This document shows positions 28,445 through 37,882 of a stretch of 64,000 nucleotides of DNA, piece by piece. Position numbers and translations under genes: made by a program. The notes below the pieces were generated by a model. It did not search any database. It was given only the letters and a program-made list of their open reading frames with translations, and had not been told where the DNA came from. Positions within the stretch are counted from its first letter, which is position 1. Every line of letters starts with the position of its first letter. The stretch is taken from NCBI RefSeq assembly GCF_001639145.1, contig NZ_LROY01000002.1, forward strand, positions 838,501 to 902,500, in the 5' to 3' direction. This stretch comes from Microbulbifer sp. Q7. Lineage in GTDB: Bacteria; Pseudomonadota; Gammaproteobacteria; Pseudomonadales; Cellvibrionaceae.

Positions 28445-28512
28445 TCGAGCACCTTCAAAATTTTCACAAGGAAAGTTCAAGAGGTACTCCAAAAACATTG
28501 TAGTGCGTATTT

Positions 28513-30405
28513 ATGTTGCTTCAGTTGGATGGCGTGTGTTTGCGCTATGGCGTTCAGGTATTGGCGGATCATGTGAATGCCAAGATCGAACGCGGGGATC
28601 GTATTTGCCTCGTTGGGCGCAATGGCGAGGGCAAGTCCAGCTTGCTGCGCTTGATTGGCGGCAAGGGGGACCCGGATGATGGCGAGATTATTCGCCAGAG
28701 TGGCATGGTGCTCGCCACACTGGAGCAGGCGTTGCCGGAAGACTGCACAGATACGGTGTATCGCTACGTAGCCGAGGGGTTGGGCGACGTTGGCGTCTGG
28801 CTGTCGGAGTACCGGGACCATCAGGATCCCGCGCTGCAGGCCAAGATCGAAAATGCGCACGGGTGGGAATTGCTGGCGAACATCGACAGCGTGCTGGATC
28901 GTCTGGATCTGGATGAGAGCGCCAGGGTGAACGACCTGTCTGGCGGCTGGCAACGGCGGGCGGCGCTGGCGCGGGCACTGGTGACCGAGCCGGATCTGTT
29001 GATTCTCGATGAGCCTACCAACCACCTGGATATTGCCGCAGTGGAGTGGCTGGAAGACTTCCTCGCCAGCTATCGCGGCGCGCTGCTGTTCGTGAGCCAT
29101 GACCGGGCCCTGGCGCAGCGTCTTGCCACGTCGGTGTGGGATCTTGATCGGGGCACGCTGCGGGTATTCAACTGCCCGTTCAACCGTTATCAGCAGGAAA
29201 AAGAAAAGCTGCTGGAGGAAGAGGCGCGCAATGACGCGCTGTTCGACAAGAAACTCGCACAGGAAGAAACCTGGATCCGCCAGGGGATCAAGGCCCGCCG
29301 CACCCGCAATGAAGGCCGTGTGCGGGCACTGCAGTCCCTGCGCAAAGAGCGCATGGCCCGGCGTGAACGCCAGGGTGTGGCCAAGATGGCGCTGGATGCC
29401 GGCGAACGCTCCGGTAAGCTGGTCGCCGAGCTCAAGGGCGTCACCTTTGGCTTTGACGGGGATGCGACGCCATTGATTCGCGACCTGGATTTCACCCTGA
29501 TGCGCGGCGACAAGGTCGGGCTTATCGGCCCCAACGGTGCCGGCAAGAGTACCCTGATCCGTTTGCTGCTGGGCGACCTTCAGCCGCAAAGCGGAACGGT
29601 TCGCCTGGGCACCAAGCAGCAGGTGGCCTATTTTGATCAACGTCGCGACACCCTGAACCCCGATCAGACCGTGGTCGACAACATTGCCGAGGGCCGGGAG
29701 AACATCGAAGTGGGGGGCAGCACGCGCCACGTGATGTCGTACCTCAGCGATTTTCTGTTCACTGGTCTCAAGGCGCGCACCAAGGTGAGTGCGTTGAGCG
29801 GGGGAGAGCGCAATCGCGCGCTACTGGCAAAGCTTTTCAGCCAGCCCGCCAATATCCTGGTGCTCGATGAACCGACCAACGACCTCGACGTGGAAACCCT
29901 GGAATTGCTGGAGCAATTGCTGATGGATTTCTCCGGCACCGTGCTGCTGGTGAGCCACGACCGGGCCTTTCTGGATAATGTGGTGGAAAGTTGCCTGGCA
30001 TTCGAGGGCGATGGCATCGTGCGCGAGTATGTGGGCGGCTATCACGATTTTGTGCGCCAGGGGGGGCGCTTCATCAGTGCTGAAGACCAGCTGAAATCGC
30101 GCAAGGCCGCGGAGGCCAAGGCAGCCGGCCCGGCCGACAGTCCGCCCGCGGTTTCACCTGAGGCAACGCCCAAGGCGCAAAAAGCCAAAAAGCTCAGTTA
30201 TAAATTGCAGCGCGAGCTGGACGCGCTGCCCGCAAAAATTGAAACCCTGGAAAATGAAATAGCGGCAATGGAAAAAGAGGTTGCGGCGCCGGATTTTTAT
30301 CAGCAGGACAGCGAGAAGGTGCAGGCCCGCTTGCAAGTACTGACCGATTTGCAGCAGGCGCTTGATGACGCGTTTGAGCGCTGGGCAGAGCTGGACAGCC
30401 TGTAA
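28513..30405 (+). CDS. uup: ABC-F family ATPase, Uup type
   Basis: 630 residues with two complete ATPase halves and no membrane helix. Half one has GRNGEGKSSLL, LSGGWQRRAALARAL and LILDEPTNHLDI; half two has GPNGAGKSTLI, LSGGERNRALLAKLF and LVLDEPTNDLDVE. The C-terminal 100 residues are a basic coiled coil (LSYKLQRELDALPAKIETLE) typical of Uup, which binds branched DNA and the ribosome. It is divergent from slt, the same arrangement I recall in pseudomonads. Confidence 0.95.
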   Translation: MLLQLDGVCLRYGVQVLADHVNAKIERGDRICLVGRNGEGKSSLLRLIGGKGDPDDGEIIRQSGMVLATLEQALPEDCTDTVYRYVAEGLGDVGVWLSEYRDHQDPALQAKIENAHGWELLANIDSVLDRLDLDESARVNDLSGGWQRRAALARALVTEPDLLILDEPTNHLDIAAVEWLEDFLASYRGALLFVSHDRALAQRLATSVWDLDRGTLRVFNCPFNRYQQEKEKLLEEEARNDALFDKKLAQEETWIRQGIKARRTRNEGRVRALQSLRKERMARRERQGVAKMALDAGERSGKLVAELKGVTFGFDGDATPLIRDLDFTLMRGDKVGLIGPNGAGKSTLIRLLLGDLQPQSGTVRLGTKQQVAYFDQRRDTLNPDQTVVDNIAEGRENIEVGGSTRHVMSYLSDFLFTGLKARTKVSALSGGERNRALLAKLFSQPANILVLDEPTNDLDVETLELLEQLLMDFSGTVLLVSHDRAFLDNVVESCLAFEGDGIVREYVGGYHDFVRQGGRFISAEDQLKSRKAAEAKAAGPADSPPAVSPEATPKAQKAKKLSYKLQRELDALPAKIETLENEIAAMEKEVAAPDFYQQDSEKVQARLQVLTDLQQALDDAFERWAELDSL

Positions 30406-30444
30406 GCCATCAGGGGTGACCTGTGCACAGGTGGGGGCATGCAC

Positions 30445-30469
30445 AAGCGGGGCGCAGCTGCCCCCGCTT
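30445..30469. terminator. Hairpin between convergent uup and usp genes
   Basis: AAGCGGGG and CCCCGCTT form a perfect 8-bp stem around a 9-base loop, followed by only a short T stretch. It sits between the two gene ends, where a shared terminator is expected. Confidence 0.45.
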
Positions 30470-30484
30470 TGCGATCGCTCCGCG

Positions 30485-30928
30485 CTATTCGTTGGGCGAG
30501 TGCACCCGCACTGCCAGCACATCACAACCGGCACCGTGTAAAACACCGTTGGCCGTGGATCCCAGCAGCAGCGCCAGTCCATGGCGGCCATGGCTGCCGA
30601 TTACGATCAAATCGCAACCGGATTCCTCCGCCAGACGGTGAATTTCCGTGGCGGGCTGGCCCAGCACCACATGTTGGCGGTCAGGGGGAATGTTGAGGTT
30701 GGCGGCGGCCTTGCTTAATTGCTCCTTGGCCTGGTTTTGCAGCTGCTCCTGCACCTCGGAAAGGTCCATTGGTACGTCGCCGCCATAGGCAAACGTCAGT
30801 GGCTCGATGATGTGGGCGAGGCTCATCTTCGCGTTGTTATGGGCGGCAAGCTGGGCGGCTCGATCCAATACCTGAGAGGATTCTTCAGAGAGGTCCAGTC
30901 CCACCAATATGTTGTTATACCCTGACAT
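30485..30928 (-). CDS. Universal stress protein, UspA family with ATP-binding motif
   Basis: 147 residues. The family start NNILVGLDLSEESSQVLDRAAQLA and the nucleotide motif G-x2-G-x9-G-S/T (VIGSHGRHGLALLLGSTANGVL) are both present, so it is of the ATP-binding UspA class. The ATG at 30928 begins the conserved sequence; the frame extends to 30958 without support. It is a cytoplasmic stress-response protein of unknown exact action, convergent with uup. Confidence 0.92.
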   Translation of the reverse strand: MSGYNNILVGLDLSEESSQVLDRAAQLAAHNNAKMSLAHIIEPLTFAYGGDVPMDLSEVQEQLQNQAKEQLSKAAANLNIPPDRQHVVLGQPATEIHRLAEESGCDLIVIGSHGRHGLALLLGSTANGVLHGAGCDVLAVRVHSPNE

Positions 30929-31027
30929 TTGGGCTCCCGCGGTCTGGTTAGATATCAAAAAATACCGGGAAATATTGAAACCCCGGTGCTTCTATTGAGT
31001 CTACTTTAAAAAAAACAGACTTGACAC

Positions 31028-31079
31028 AACCGCCGACTTGCAGGGAAATGCGCGCCTGCACAAGGGTTTAGCGGCGGTT
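31028..31079 (+). promoter_or_regulatory. Nested inverted repeats upstream of the 181-residue membrane protein gene
   Basis: AACCGCCG at 31028-31035 pairs with CGGCGGTT at 31072-31079, and inside it TGCAGG at 31039-31044 pairs with CCTGCA at 31055-31060. A TTGACA hexamer stands just upstream at 31021, but no good -10 follows. The element lies in the leader or promoter region of the next gene. Only TTTA follows it, so it is not a normal terminator. Confidence 0.35.
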
Positions 31080-31127
31080 TATTGGTCGTTAGCACCACAA
31101 TTCTCAATTTGACATGGAATTACGCTC

Positions 31128-31673
31128 ATGGCCAGCTGGCTGCCTATTGTCATCATAATATTTGCGATTGCCCTGGTGATCGGGCCGGTGGTCTGGCTGA
31201 AGCCCAGTAGCCGGGATCGCAAGCTTGCAGAGCTTCGCCAGCACGCGGCAGCTTCCGGACTCAAAGTGCAAATGCAGCCGTTGCCGAAATCCCAGGACGC
31301 GGGTAACGCGGCGGTGTATTCCGCCCAGTGGCGCAATCCGCGACGGCTGCAAACGGGCTGGGGACTGGAATTGCAGCGCATGTCCCACGAGATGAACTTC
31401 AACGGCGTGTGGGACTGGCGCAACGGCCGTGAAGCCCCGGAGGTGGCCAAGCCACCACTGAAAGAATTTCTTGAAATGCTGCCGGCAGATGCCACGGCAG
31501 TCTATGCCAATGACAGTGGATTGGGTGTGCAGTGGCGCGAACGCAGTGGGAACGGCGGGTTGGCGGCGCTGCAGAAGGCGCTGGATACCATGCGGCCGGT
31601 AATAGAAGAAGCGATTCGGCAGCAGCAATCGCGCTCGGAGGATGCCGGCGATGAGAGCGATTCCCTGAGTTAA
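31128..31673 (+). CDS. Conserved hypothetical membrane-anchored protein
   Basis: 181 residues. One N-terminal helix (WLPIVIIIFAIALVIGPVVWL) is followed by a soluble domain with no motif I can name; it contains SAQWRNPRRLQTGWGLELQRMSHEMN and an acidic Ser-rich tail. Proteins of this look sit upstream of topA in other gammaproteobacteria. The helix at the N-terminus with a basic following segment suggests a cytoplasmic-facing anchored protein. No function is assigned. Confidence 0.75.
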   Translation: MASWLPIVIIIFAIALVIGPVVWLKPSSRDRKLAELRQHAAASGLKVQMQPLPKSQDAGNAAVYSAQWRNPRRLQTGWGLELQRMSHEMNFNGVWDWRNGREAPEVAKPPLKEFLEMLPADATAVYANDSGLGVQWRERSGNGGLAALQKALDTMRPVIEEAIRQQQSRSEDAGDESDSLS

Positions 31674-31843
31674 CGCTGCGCCTTGCCGGAGTGGTCTATT
31701 TTTTACCGACCACTCGCGCTCTGGCACCTCCGTTGGCCGTGCCGAGCGCTGCCGCAGTAGTACTGAATCGCCGGTCAGAGAGGCGGGCACAGACGGTTAA
31801 TCAACACACAATTGGCTCATCAATTTGTGACGCTTGCTTGACC

Positions 31844-31908
31844 GCACCGGGGGCGAAGCATATATATTCGCGCAGCGCACCGTTGAAAACGGCTGCAGCC
31901 CCCGGTGC
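31844..31908 (+). promoter_or_regulatory. Structured leader upstream of topA
   Basis: GCACCGGGGGC (31844-31854) and GCCCCCGGTGC (31898-31908) are perfect 11-base complements. Within the loop CCGTT (31880-31884) and AACGG (31888-31892) form a second hairpin with a GAA loop. The element ends 36 bases before the topA ATG and is followed by an AT-rich run. It may control topA expression at the RNA level or be a cruciform responsive to supercoiling; both are inference. Confidence 0.45.
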
Positions 31909-31944
31909 GAAAGCAGTAAATTTTCTATTAAAAATCAAAAGCTT

Positions 31945-34689
31945 ATGGGTAAATCACTGGTCATCGTCGAGTCGCCGGCGAAGGCGAAAACGATCAACAA
32001 GTATCTCGGAAAAGACTTTGTGGTGAAGTCCAGCATTGGTCACATCCGGGATCTTCCCACTGGGGCATCGAACAAGCAGCCGGTGGACGCCAAGGAGCGC
32101 GCGCGCCGCGCTGCGGAAACCCGCAAGCTTTCTCCCGAACAGAAAGAGATCTACAAGCGCAAGAAAAGCCGCGAGCAGCTGATCCGGCGCATGGGGATCG
32201 ACCCCGACCACAACTGGGAAGCCCACTACGAAATCCTGCCTGGCAAGGAAAAGGTGGTGGATGAACTGCGCAAACTCGCCGCCAACGCTGATCACGTCTA
32301 TCTCGCAACGGACTTGGACCGCGAGGGGGAGGCCATTGCGTGGCACCTGCGGGAAGCCATTGGCGGTGACGAGCAACGGTACCGCCGGGTGGTGTTCAAC
32401 GAAATCACCAAATCGGCGATTCAGGAGGCGTTTCAGGATCCGGGCCCCCTGGATATCGATCGGGTGAATGCACAGCAGGCGCGGCGTTTCCTCGACCGCA
32501 TCGTGGGCTACATGGTTTCCCCGCTGTTGTGGGAAAAGGTCGCGCGCGGACTGTCGGCAGGCCGTGTTCAGTCGGTGGCAGTGAAACTGGTAGTGGAGCG
32601 CGAGCGGGAAATTCGGGCGTTTATTCCCGAAGAGTACTGGACCCTGTTTGCGGATACGCAAACCGCCAAATCTGACGCCCTGCGCCTGGAAGTGAAAAAG
32701 CAGGCCGGTGAGGCCTTCAAGCCCACCAACGAAGAGCACGCCATGGCGGCGCTGAAGGCGCTGCAGACCAGCGACTTCACGGTGAGCGCGCGGGATGACA
32801 AGCCCACCAGCTCCAAGCCTAGCGCACCCTATATCACCTCTACGCTGCAGCAGGCTGCCAGTAATCGTTTGGGCTTTAGCGTAAAGAAAACCATGATGAT
32901 GGCCCAGCGGCTTTATGAGGCGGGCTACATCACCTACATGCGTACCGACTCCACCAACCTGAGTGCGGAAGCGGTGTCCTCGTTGCGCGAGTTCATCGAA
33001 GAAAATTACGGTGACAAGTACCTTCCGGAAAATCCGAATCGCTACAGCAGCAAAGAGGGCGCACAGGAAGCGCACGAGGCGATTCGTCCGTCCGATGTGC
33101 GGGTGAAACCCAACATGCTGTCGGGCATGGAGCGGGATGCCGAGCGCCTGTACACCCTGATCTGGCAGCAGTTTGTGGCGTGCCAGATGACACCGGCGCA
33201 GTTTACCTCGACGTCTGTGGTGGTCACGGCAGGGGACTTCGAATTGCGCACCCGCGGTCGCGTTATCCGCTTCGACGGCTTCCTGAAGGTGGCGCCGGCG
33301 CAGAGCAAGAAAGACGAAGACCTGGTATTGCCGGACATCAAGGTCGGTGAAAAGCTGAACCTGAAAAAGCTCGATCCCAAGCAGCACTTCACCAAGCCTC
33401 CCGCGCGCTTCAGCGAAGCGGCGCTGGTAAAAGAGCTGGAAAAGCGCGGTATTGGCCGTCCATCGACGTACGCATCCATTATTTCCACGATCCAGGATCG
33501 CGGTTACGTGCGTCTGGAAAACCGTCGATTCTACGCGGAGAAAATGGGTGACATCGTCACTGATCGCCTCAGCGAGAGCTTTACCGACCTGATGGACTAC
33601 GGATTTACCGCCAGCCTGGAGGAGTCCCTCGACTCGGTTGCAGAGGGCAAGCGGGGCTGGAAAGACCTGCTGAATGATTTCTATGCCGGTTTCAGCAAGC
33701 GTCTCGAAGTGGCGCAGGATAAAGAAGGCGGCATGCGCCGTAATTCGCCCACGGATACGGACATTGAGTGCAGCCAGTGCGGCCGCCATATGCAGATCCG
33801 CACCGGTTCAACCGGCGTCTTTCTGGGCTGCTCCGGCTATGCGTTGCCCCCCAAGGAGCGCTGCACCAACACCATGAACCTGGTGTCTGGTGAAGAAGCC
33901 GTTGACGCCGATAAAGATGAAGAGGCGGAAACACGCCAGCTGCGCGAGAAGCGCCGTTGTGGCAAGTGCGGCACGGCAATGGACAGTTATCTGGTGGATG
34001 AACAGCGCAAGCTGCACATCTGCGGTAATAACCCGGACTGCCCCGGCTTTGAAGTGGAAAAAGGCACTTTCAAGATCAAGGGCTATGACGGTCCGCTGAT
34101 CGAGTGTGACAAGTGTGGGGCGGATATGCAGTTGAAGTCCGGCCGTTTCGGCAAGTACTTCGGCTGTACCAGCGAGACCTGCAAGAACACCCGCAAGCTA
34201 CTGAAGAGCGGCCAGCCGGCACCGCCCAAAATGGATCCGGTACCCATGCCGGAGCTGCCCTGCGAAAAAGTGGACGATACCTACATTCTGCGTGACGGTG
34301 CCTCCGGTCTGTTTCTGGCGGCCAGCCAGTTCCCGAAAAACCGTGAGACACGCGCCCCGCTGGTGAAGGAACTGCTGCCACACAAGGACGAGATCGACCC
34401 GAAATACAGCTTCCTGTTTTCGGCGCCCACGGAAGACAACGAAGGCCGCGACACGGTGGTGCGGTTCAGCCGCAAGACTCAGGAGCAGTATGTCCAGAGC
34501 GAGGAAGAGGGTAAGGCCACCGGCTGGAAGGCCTTCTATCGCGATGGCAAATGGCAGGTAGACGCGCCGGCGAAGAAAGCACCCGCCAAGAAGAAAGCTG
34601 CGGCGAAAAAAGCACCGGCTAAAAAAGCGGCCGCTAAAAAGGCACCAGCCAAGAAAAAGGCCACCACTAAAAAATCCCCGGCCAAGTAA
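31945..34689 (+). CDS. topA: DNA topoisomerase I (type IA)
   Basis: 914 residues from ATG 31945 ([22 protein letters not shown]), where the TOPRIM domain begins; the longer frame from 31834 is not conserved. It relaxes negatively supercoiled DNA. Active-site Tyr331 lies in [14 protein letters not shown] and the metal site in [10 protein letters not shown]. Three C-terminal four-Cys zinc fingers are visible (starting [16 protein letters not shown] and CDKCGADM), then a final domain and a Lys/Ala/Pro tail built of repeated PAKK units, probably a nonspecific DNA-binding extension. No strong ribosome site precedes the ATG. Confidence 0.97.
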   Translation: MGKSLVIVESPAKAKTINKYLGKDFVVKSSIGHIRDLPTGASNKQPVDAKERARRAAETRKLSPEQKEIYKRKKSREQLIRRMGIDPDHNWEAHYEILPGKEKVVDELRKLAANADHVYLATDLDREGEAIAWHLREAIGGDEQRYRRVVFNEITKSAIQEAFQDPGPLDIDRVNAQQARRFLDRIVGYMVSPLLWEKVARGLSAGRVQSVAVKLVVEREREIRAFIPEEYWTLFADTQTAKSDALRLEVKKQAGEAFKPTNEEHAMAALKALQTSDFTVSARDDKPTSSKPSAPYITSTLQQAASNRLGFSVKKTMMMAQRLYEAGYITYMRTDSTNLSAEAVSSLREFIEENYGDKYLPENPNRYSSKEGAQEAHEAIRPSDVRVKPNMLSGMERDAERLYTLIWQQFVACQMTPAQFTSTSVVVTAGDFELRTRGRVIRFDGFLKVAPAQSKKDEDLVLPDIKVGEKLNLKKLDPKQHFTKPPARFSEAALVKELEKRGIGRPSTYASIISTIQDRGYVRLENRRFYAEKMGDIVTDRLSESFTDLMDYGFTASLEESLDSVAEGKRGWKDLLNDFYAGFSKRLEVAQDKEGGMRRNSPTDTDIECSQCGRHMQIRTGSTGVFLGCSGYALPPKERCTNTMNLVSGEEAVDADKDEEAETRQLREKRRCGKCGTAMDSYLVDEQRKLHICGNNPDCPGFEVEKGTFKIKGYDGPLIECDKCGADMQLKSGRFGKYFGCTSETCKNTRKLLKSGQPAPPKMDPVPMPELPCEKVDDTYILRDGASGLFLAASQFPKNRETRAPLVKELLPHKDEIDPKYSFLFSAPTEDNEGRDTVVRFSRKTQEQYVQSEEEGKATGWKAFYRDGKWQVDAPAKKAPAKKKAAAKKAPAKKAAAKKAPAKKKATTKKSPAK

Positions 34690-34752
34690 TTGGCCGGTTA
34701 CTCTGCTCAGCAGGTCGTTGTAAGAAACAGGGAGAAATAGGGAGTATGCAGG

Positions 34753-35286
34753 TTGAGTAATCCCTATACCGGTAGCGTTGCGTCAGCACTGCGCAAAGCC
34801 CAGCTGATCCTCCAGGCCCCCGTCCCGGGTGAGGCGGCAGACAGTCAGCAGGCGCTGCTGGAAAGTGCTTTGCAGGAAGCGGCGCTGATGCAGCTGTGGC
34901 GGGCCTACAAAGCATTTCTTGCGGAGCAGGGGCAGCAGCTCCAGCTGGGGTTCCGAGCCGGGGCCGAGCCGGATACTGCGCAGGCACTGGCGCAACTGGT
35001 GTCAGCGCGCGGTAAGTTCAGCGCCGAAGTCAATGAGCTGGTGAGCCTGTCGGAAAACCCGGAAAGCTGGTTTCAGGGCATGCAGGCCGCCTGGGAGGCC
35101 CTGTGGCGGCCGGCAGGTACGGAAGCGGCTCAGTCTGAAGGCGCCGCGGGCGTGCAGACCCTGATCCCTGTGCAGCAGCTTGACCGAGCAGCCCCTGAGC
35201 CCCTGAGCCGGGATCTGCTGATGAAGTGGCTGCGCGCGCTGAACGAGCTGGTAGTGCGCCAGCGGGCCCACGGGCAGGAGTGGTAA
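34753..35286 (+). CDS. Conserved hypothetical protein, DUF6586-like
   Basis: 177 residues, largely alpha-helical, starting SNPYTGSVASALRKAQLILQAP with a conserved-looking end LMKWLRALNELVVRQRAHGQEW. Start is TTG 34753, eight bases after GGAG at 34741-34744. It has no signal peptide or membrane helix. A protein of this kind follows topA in pseudomonads. Function unknown; the DUF number is from memory. Confidence 0.78.
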   Translation: MSNPYTGSVASALRKAQLILQAPVPGEAADSQQALLESALQEAALMQLWRAYKAFLAEQGQQLQLGFRAGAEPDTAQALAQLVSARGKFSAEVNELVSLSENPESWFQGMQAAWEALWRPAGTEAAQSEGAAGVQTLIPVQQLDRAAPEPLSRDLLMKWLRALNELVVRQRAHGQEW

Positions 35287-35404
35287 GCCCACCCGAGCTG
35301 GATTCGGGTCTGTCCTCTGATTAATCACCCCTCCCTGTGATACACTGCCAAAAATCGCGCCGGCTGGTGGCAGGCGCTTCCCGGGAAGATAAGTGGAGAG
35401 ATGA

Positions 35405-35659
35405 ATGTCTTCTGAGACCTACGAAATCATCGAGTTGTCCAATGGTGATGTGGCGCTGCGGCGTGCTGGTCACAAAGATGATCCGTTGGTGCGTATCCAT
35501 TTTTCTGCCGAGAGCCTCGATTTTCTGCGTGAGCACAAAGTGACCATTGCGCGCGCCATGCTGGAGGCAGGTATCGAAGCGGTACAGGAAATCAATGCCC
35601 TGGAGCCAGAGCCTTTTGAAGAAGAGGACGTGGATTTGACCGAGCACACGATCCATTGA
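35405..35659 (+). CDS. Small acidic conserved hypothetical protein
   Basis: 84 residues: SSETYEIIELSNGDVALRRA, then FSAESLDFLREHKVTIARAMLEAG and an acidic tail PFEEEDVDLTEH. The start follows AAGTGGAGAG. No known motif; the central helical part resembles proteins next to lexA and topA in related bacteria. Probably cytoplasmic. The neighbour position suggests a conserved but untested role. Confidence 0.8.
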   Translation: MSSETYEIIELSNGDVALRRAGHKDDPLVRIHFSAESLDFLREHKVTIARAMLEAGIEAVQEINALEPEPFEEEDVDLTEHTIH

Positions 35660-35673
35660 TGCCGGTTGATTCG

Positions 35674-35717
35674 GACGCATAAAAAAACAGGGCCAAGGCC
35701 CTGTTTTTTTATGCGTC
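35674..35717. terminator. Very long perfect hairpin, bidirectional terminator
   Basis: A 44-base palindrome: GACGCAT, seven A, CAGGGCC, a two-base centre, then the exact complement GGCCCTG, seven T, ATGCGTC. It is placed between the 84-residue gene (plus) and lexA (minus) and gives a GC stem with a T run in both directions. Confidence 0.93.
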
Positions 35718-35746
35718 GGCGTTTGCCGTAGTGCGCTGCACGTTTA

Positions 35747-36355
35747 TCAAACCGGGTTTTGCCGGATAACACCCACAGCCAACCCCTCAATGGCAAAGTT
35801 GCGATCACGCATGTCAACTTCAATTACATTGAAGTCTTCGTTCTCCGGCAACAGCTGAACCGTCGCCTGGTTACCGCGGCGCTTGAATCGTTTCACTGTC
35901 ACTTCGTCCTCGATTCGCGCCACCACGATTTGGCCGTTGCGAATGTTGTCAGTCCGCTGCACCGCCAGCAGGTCGCCGTCGAGAATACCCGCATCCTTCA
36001 TACTCATACCGTGCACCCGCAGTAGATAATCCGCCGGAGGGTGGAAAAACTCGGCGGGAATCTCACAATATTCCTCAATATTTTCCTCTGCCAGCACCGG
36101 GTTACCAGCGGCAACACGGCCGACAATGGGAAGGCCGGTGTGGTGGTCGGGGATACGGATACCACGGGAGGCGCCGGCGACCATCTCGATGGCACCCTTG
36201 CGCGCGAGCGCCTTCAGGTGTTCTTCCGCCGCATTGGGGGAGCGGAAGCCGAGTTCCTGGGCAATTTCCGCGCGGGTGGGGGGGTAACCGGTGTCGTCCA
36301 GGTACGTTTTGATCAGCGCAAGTACCTGGGCCTGGCGGGCAGTGAGGTTTGTCAT
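35747..36355 (-). CDS. lexA: LexA repressor of the SOS response
   Basis: 202 residues, normal for LexA. The winged helix-turn-helix is at the N-terminus ([28 protein letters not shown]). The self-cleavage site is Ala83-Gly84 (GRVAAGNP), with Ser118 (HGMSMKD) and Lys155 (EVTVKRF) as catalytic pair. It represses SOS genes until RecA filaments trigger cleavage. Two SOS boxes precede the gene, so it is autoregulated. The sulA gene that accompanies lexA in pseudomonads is absent here. Confidence 0.98.
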   Translation of the reverse strand: MTNLTARQAQVLALIKTYLDDTGYPPTRAEIAQELGFRSPNAAEEHLKALARKGAIEMVAGASRGIRIPDHHTGLPIVGRVAAGNPVLAEENIEEYCEIPAEFFHPPADYLLRVHGMSMKDAGILDGDLLAVQRTDNIRNGQIVVARIEDEVTVKRFKRRGNQATVQLLPENEDFNVIEVDMRDRNFAIEGLAVGVIRQNPV

Positions 36356-36401
36356 GGGCAGTTCCTGTTATTCGAGATCTTCCATCCCGATTTCCCGGGG
36401 T

Positions 36402-36417
36402 CTGTATTTTTATACAG
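36402..36417. promoter_or_regulatory. LexA (SOS) box 1
   Basis: CTGTATTTTTATACAG fits the gammaproteobacterial consensus CTGT-N8-ACAG. It is 47 bases upstream of the lexA start codon. Confidence 0.93.
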
Positions 36418-36420
36418 TTG

Positions 36421-36436
36421 CTGTGATTATATACAG
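36421..36436. promoter_or_regulatory. LexA (SOS) box 2
   Basis: CTGTGATTATATACAG also fits CTGT-N8-ACAG and follows box 1 after three bases, centre to centre 19 bp. The pair could also affect the divergent LOG-family gene, which begins 135 bases away. Confidence 0.92.
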
Positions 36437-36570
36437 ATTTGCTGAAGCCGCAAACGCCGGGTGGATTGCGGGAACTGCTAGACTGTAAGCGGGTTTGGTG
36501 TATGGGGTTTGGTGTGTATCGCTGACATTGCCCATGCGCTTCGCCAGGCATACGGATAAGGAGCAGGCAT

Positions 36571-37221
36571 ATGCTGGATGCAAAAATGCCCGAAGCATGG
36601 CGAGTGCTGCGTATTCAGTCTGAACTCGTGGATGGCATCGAGCGGCTGATTACCCTCAAGGGTGCGGTGACCGTGTTCGGGAGTGCGCGGTTTCCCGAAG
36701 AAGCCGCAGAATATCAGGAGGGCCTACGCCTTGGGGAGTTGCTGGCCCGTGAAGGGGTGCCGGTGATAACCGGCGGTGGGCCGGGAATTATGGAGGCCTG
36801 CAATCGCGGTGCGTTTTGCCAGTCTGGGGAATCCATCGGGTTGAGCATCGAGTTGCCGCACGAACAACTGCCCAATGCCTATCTCGATATCAACCTGAAT
36901 TTTCGCTATTTTTTTGTGCGTAAATTTATGTTCGTCAAACACGCGATGGGTTTTATTGCCATGCCCGGCGGCTATGGCACCCTGGATGAGTTATTTGAGG
37001 CACTTACGCTGGTGCAAACGCGCAAGGTCCGGCGCTTCCCCATTGTTCTGGTGGGGAAACAATATTGGGCAGGGCTGGTGGACTGGATGCGCAATACCGT
37101 GCTGACGCGCGGCTGTATTGATGCCGACGATCTGAGCCTGTTTACGCTGGTAGACACCGTCGATGAAGCGGCACAGATCATAATCGAGTTTATCCGCGAG
37201 TGTGACGGGGAAGCCCGTTAA
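36571..37221 (+). CDS. LOG family protein (predicted nucleoside monophosphate phosphoribohydrolase)
   Basis: 216 residues. The nucleotide-binding GGGPGIMEA and the family signature PGGYGTLDELFE (PGGxGTxxE) are both present, with VFGSARFP at the first strand. LOG proteins cleave the N-glycosidic bond of nucleoside monophosphates; many bacterial members were misnamed lysine decarboxylases. AAGGAG lies just upstream of the ATG. It is divergent from lexA. Confidence 0.88.
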   Translation: MLDAKMPEAWRVLRIQSELVDGIERLITLKGAVTVFGSARFPEEAAEYQEGLRLGELLAREGVPVITGGGPGIMEACNRGAFCQSGESIGLSIELPHEQLPNAYLDINLNFRYFFVRKFMFVKHAMGFIAMPGGYGTLDELFEALTLVQTRKVRRFPIVLVGKQYWAGLVDWMRNTVLTRGCIDADDLSLFTLVDTVDEAAQIIIEFIRECDGEAR

Positions 37222-37325
37222 TCCATCGCCCATTTATCGGTATTTCAACGGCCCCTGTCTGCGGACACTATCTGCTGGGGGAGGCTGCAAGCCTGCGGCC
37301 GGTTTCGCGATCACCGGTTTCGAGA

Positions 37326-37658
37326 TCAGAAGGAATCGTCGGTCCCTGGAAACGAGTCGCCCTCCAACCTGTCGATGGCGCTCTGCACCGGCGAAAGAAT
37401 CGGGCTGCGGAACCCTGAGTCTTCTTCGTCCTGCATTTCTTCCGCGAGGATGCCGTAACCGGCATTGGCATTTTCCGGTTCCGCGGCGCCAATCACCGGC
37501 AGCCTTGGCCAGCTTTGAAAGTCGATTTCCCCCAGTGAACCGTCCAGGTACTGGATTTCGATGGTGCGGGACGGATGGTCTACGGCCACCACTTCGAACA
37601 AGTCCCCACTGTCGAAATTTTCAAACCAGCTACCAATTTCAGGAGCAATTCTAGCCAT
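37326..37658 (-). CDS. Conserved hypothetical protein, possibly DUF6763
   Basis: 110 residues beginning MARIAPEIGSWFENFDSGDLF, with a small beta-rich N-terminal half (VVAVDHPSRTIEIQYLDGSLGEID) and an acidic, less ordered tail. The ATG at 37658 follows GGGAGGG at a normal distance; the frame to 37679 is unsupported. Similar short proteins occur in marine gammaproteobacteria, but I cannot assign a function. Confidence 0.75.
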   Translation of the reverse strand: MARIAPEIGSWFENFDSGDLFEVVAVDHPSRTIEIQYLDGSLGEIDFQSWPRLPVIGAAEPENANAGYGILAEEMQDEEDSGFRSPILSPVQSAIDRLEGDSFPGTDDSF

Positions 37659-37882
37659 GATGTGGCCCTCCCGGGTCAATGCGTTGTGGCTCGGATTAAC
37701 AGAGCCTCTGCACTCAATCTAGTGTGGAGGCGGGAGTCTCGGTAACTGGCAGGTCGCAAATGGCATGCAGTGTTACCTTGGCGCGTGACGGTGAGAGGTC
37801 GGTTTCACCCGTGGCGATCTTTCTGTGTCGACCAGTGAGCGCTGGTGGGCTGCCGCGCGGGGATGACTATGCTAGTCTCTCG

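Noticed and set aside
31954..33789. A 611-codon frame antisense to topA
   Set aside because: Topoisomerase motifs are unambiguous on the plus strand; the antisense translation shows only shadow composition.
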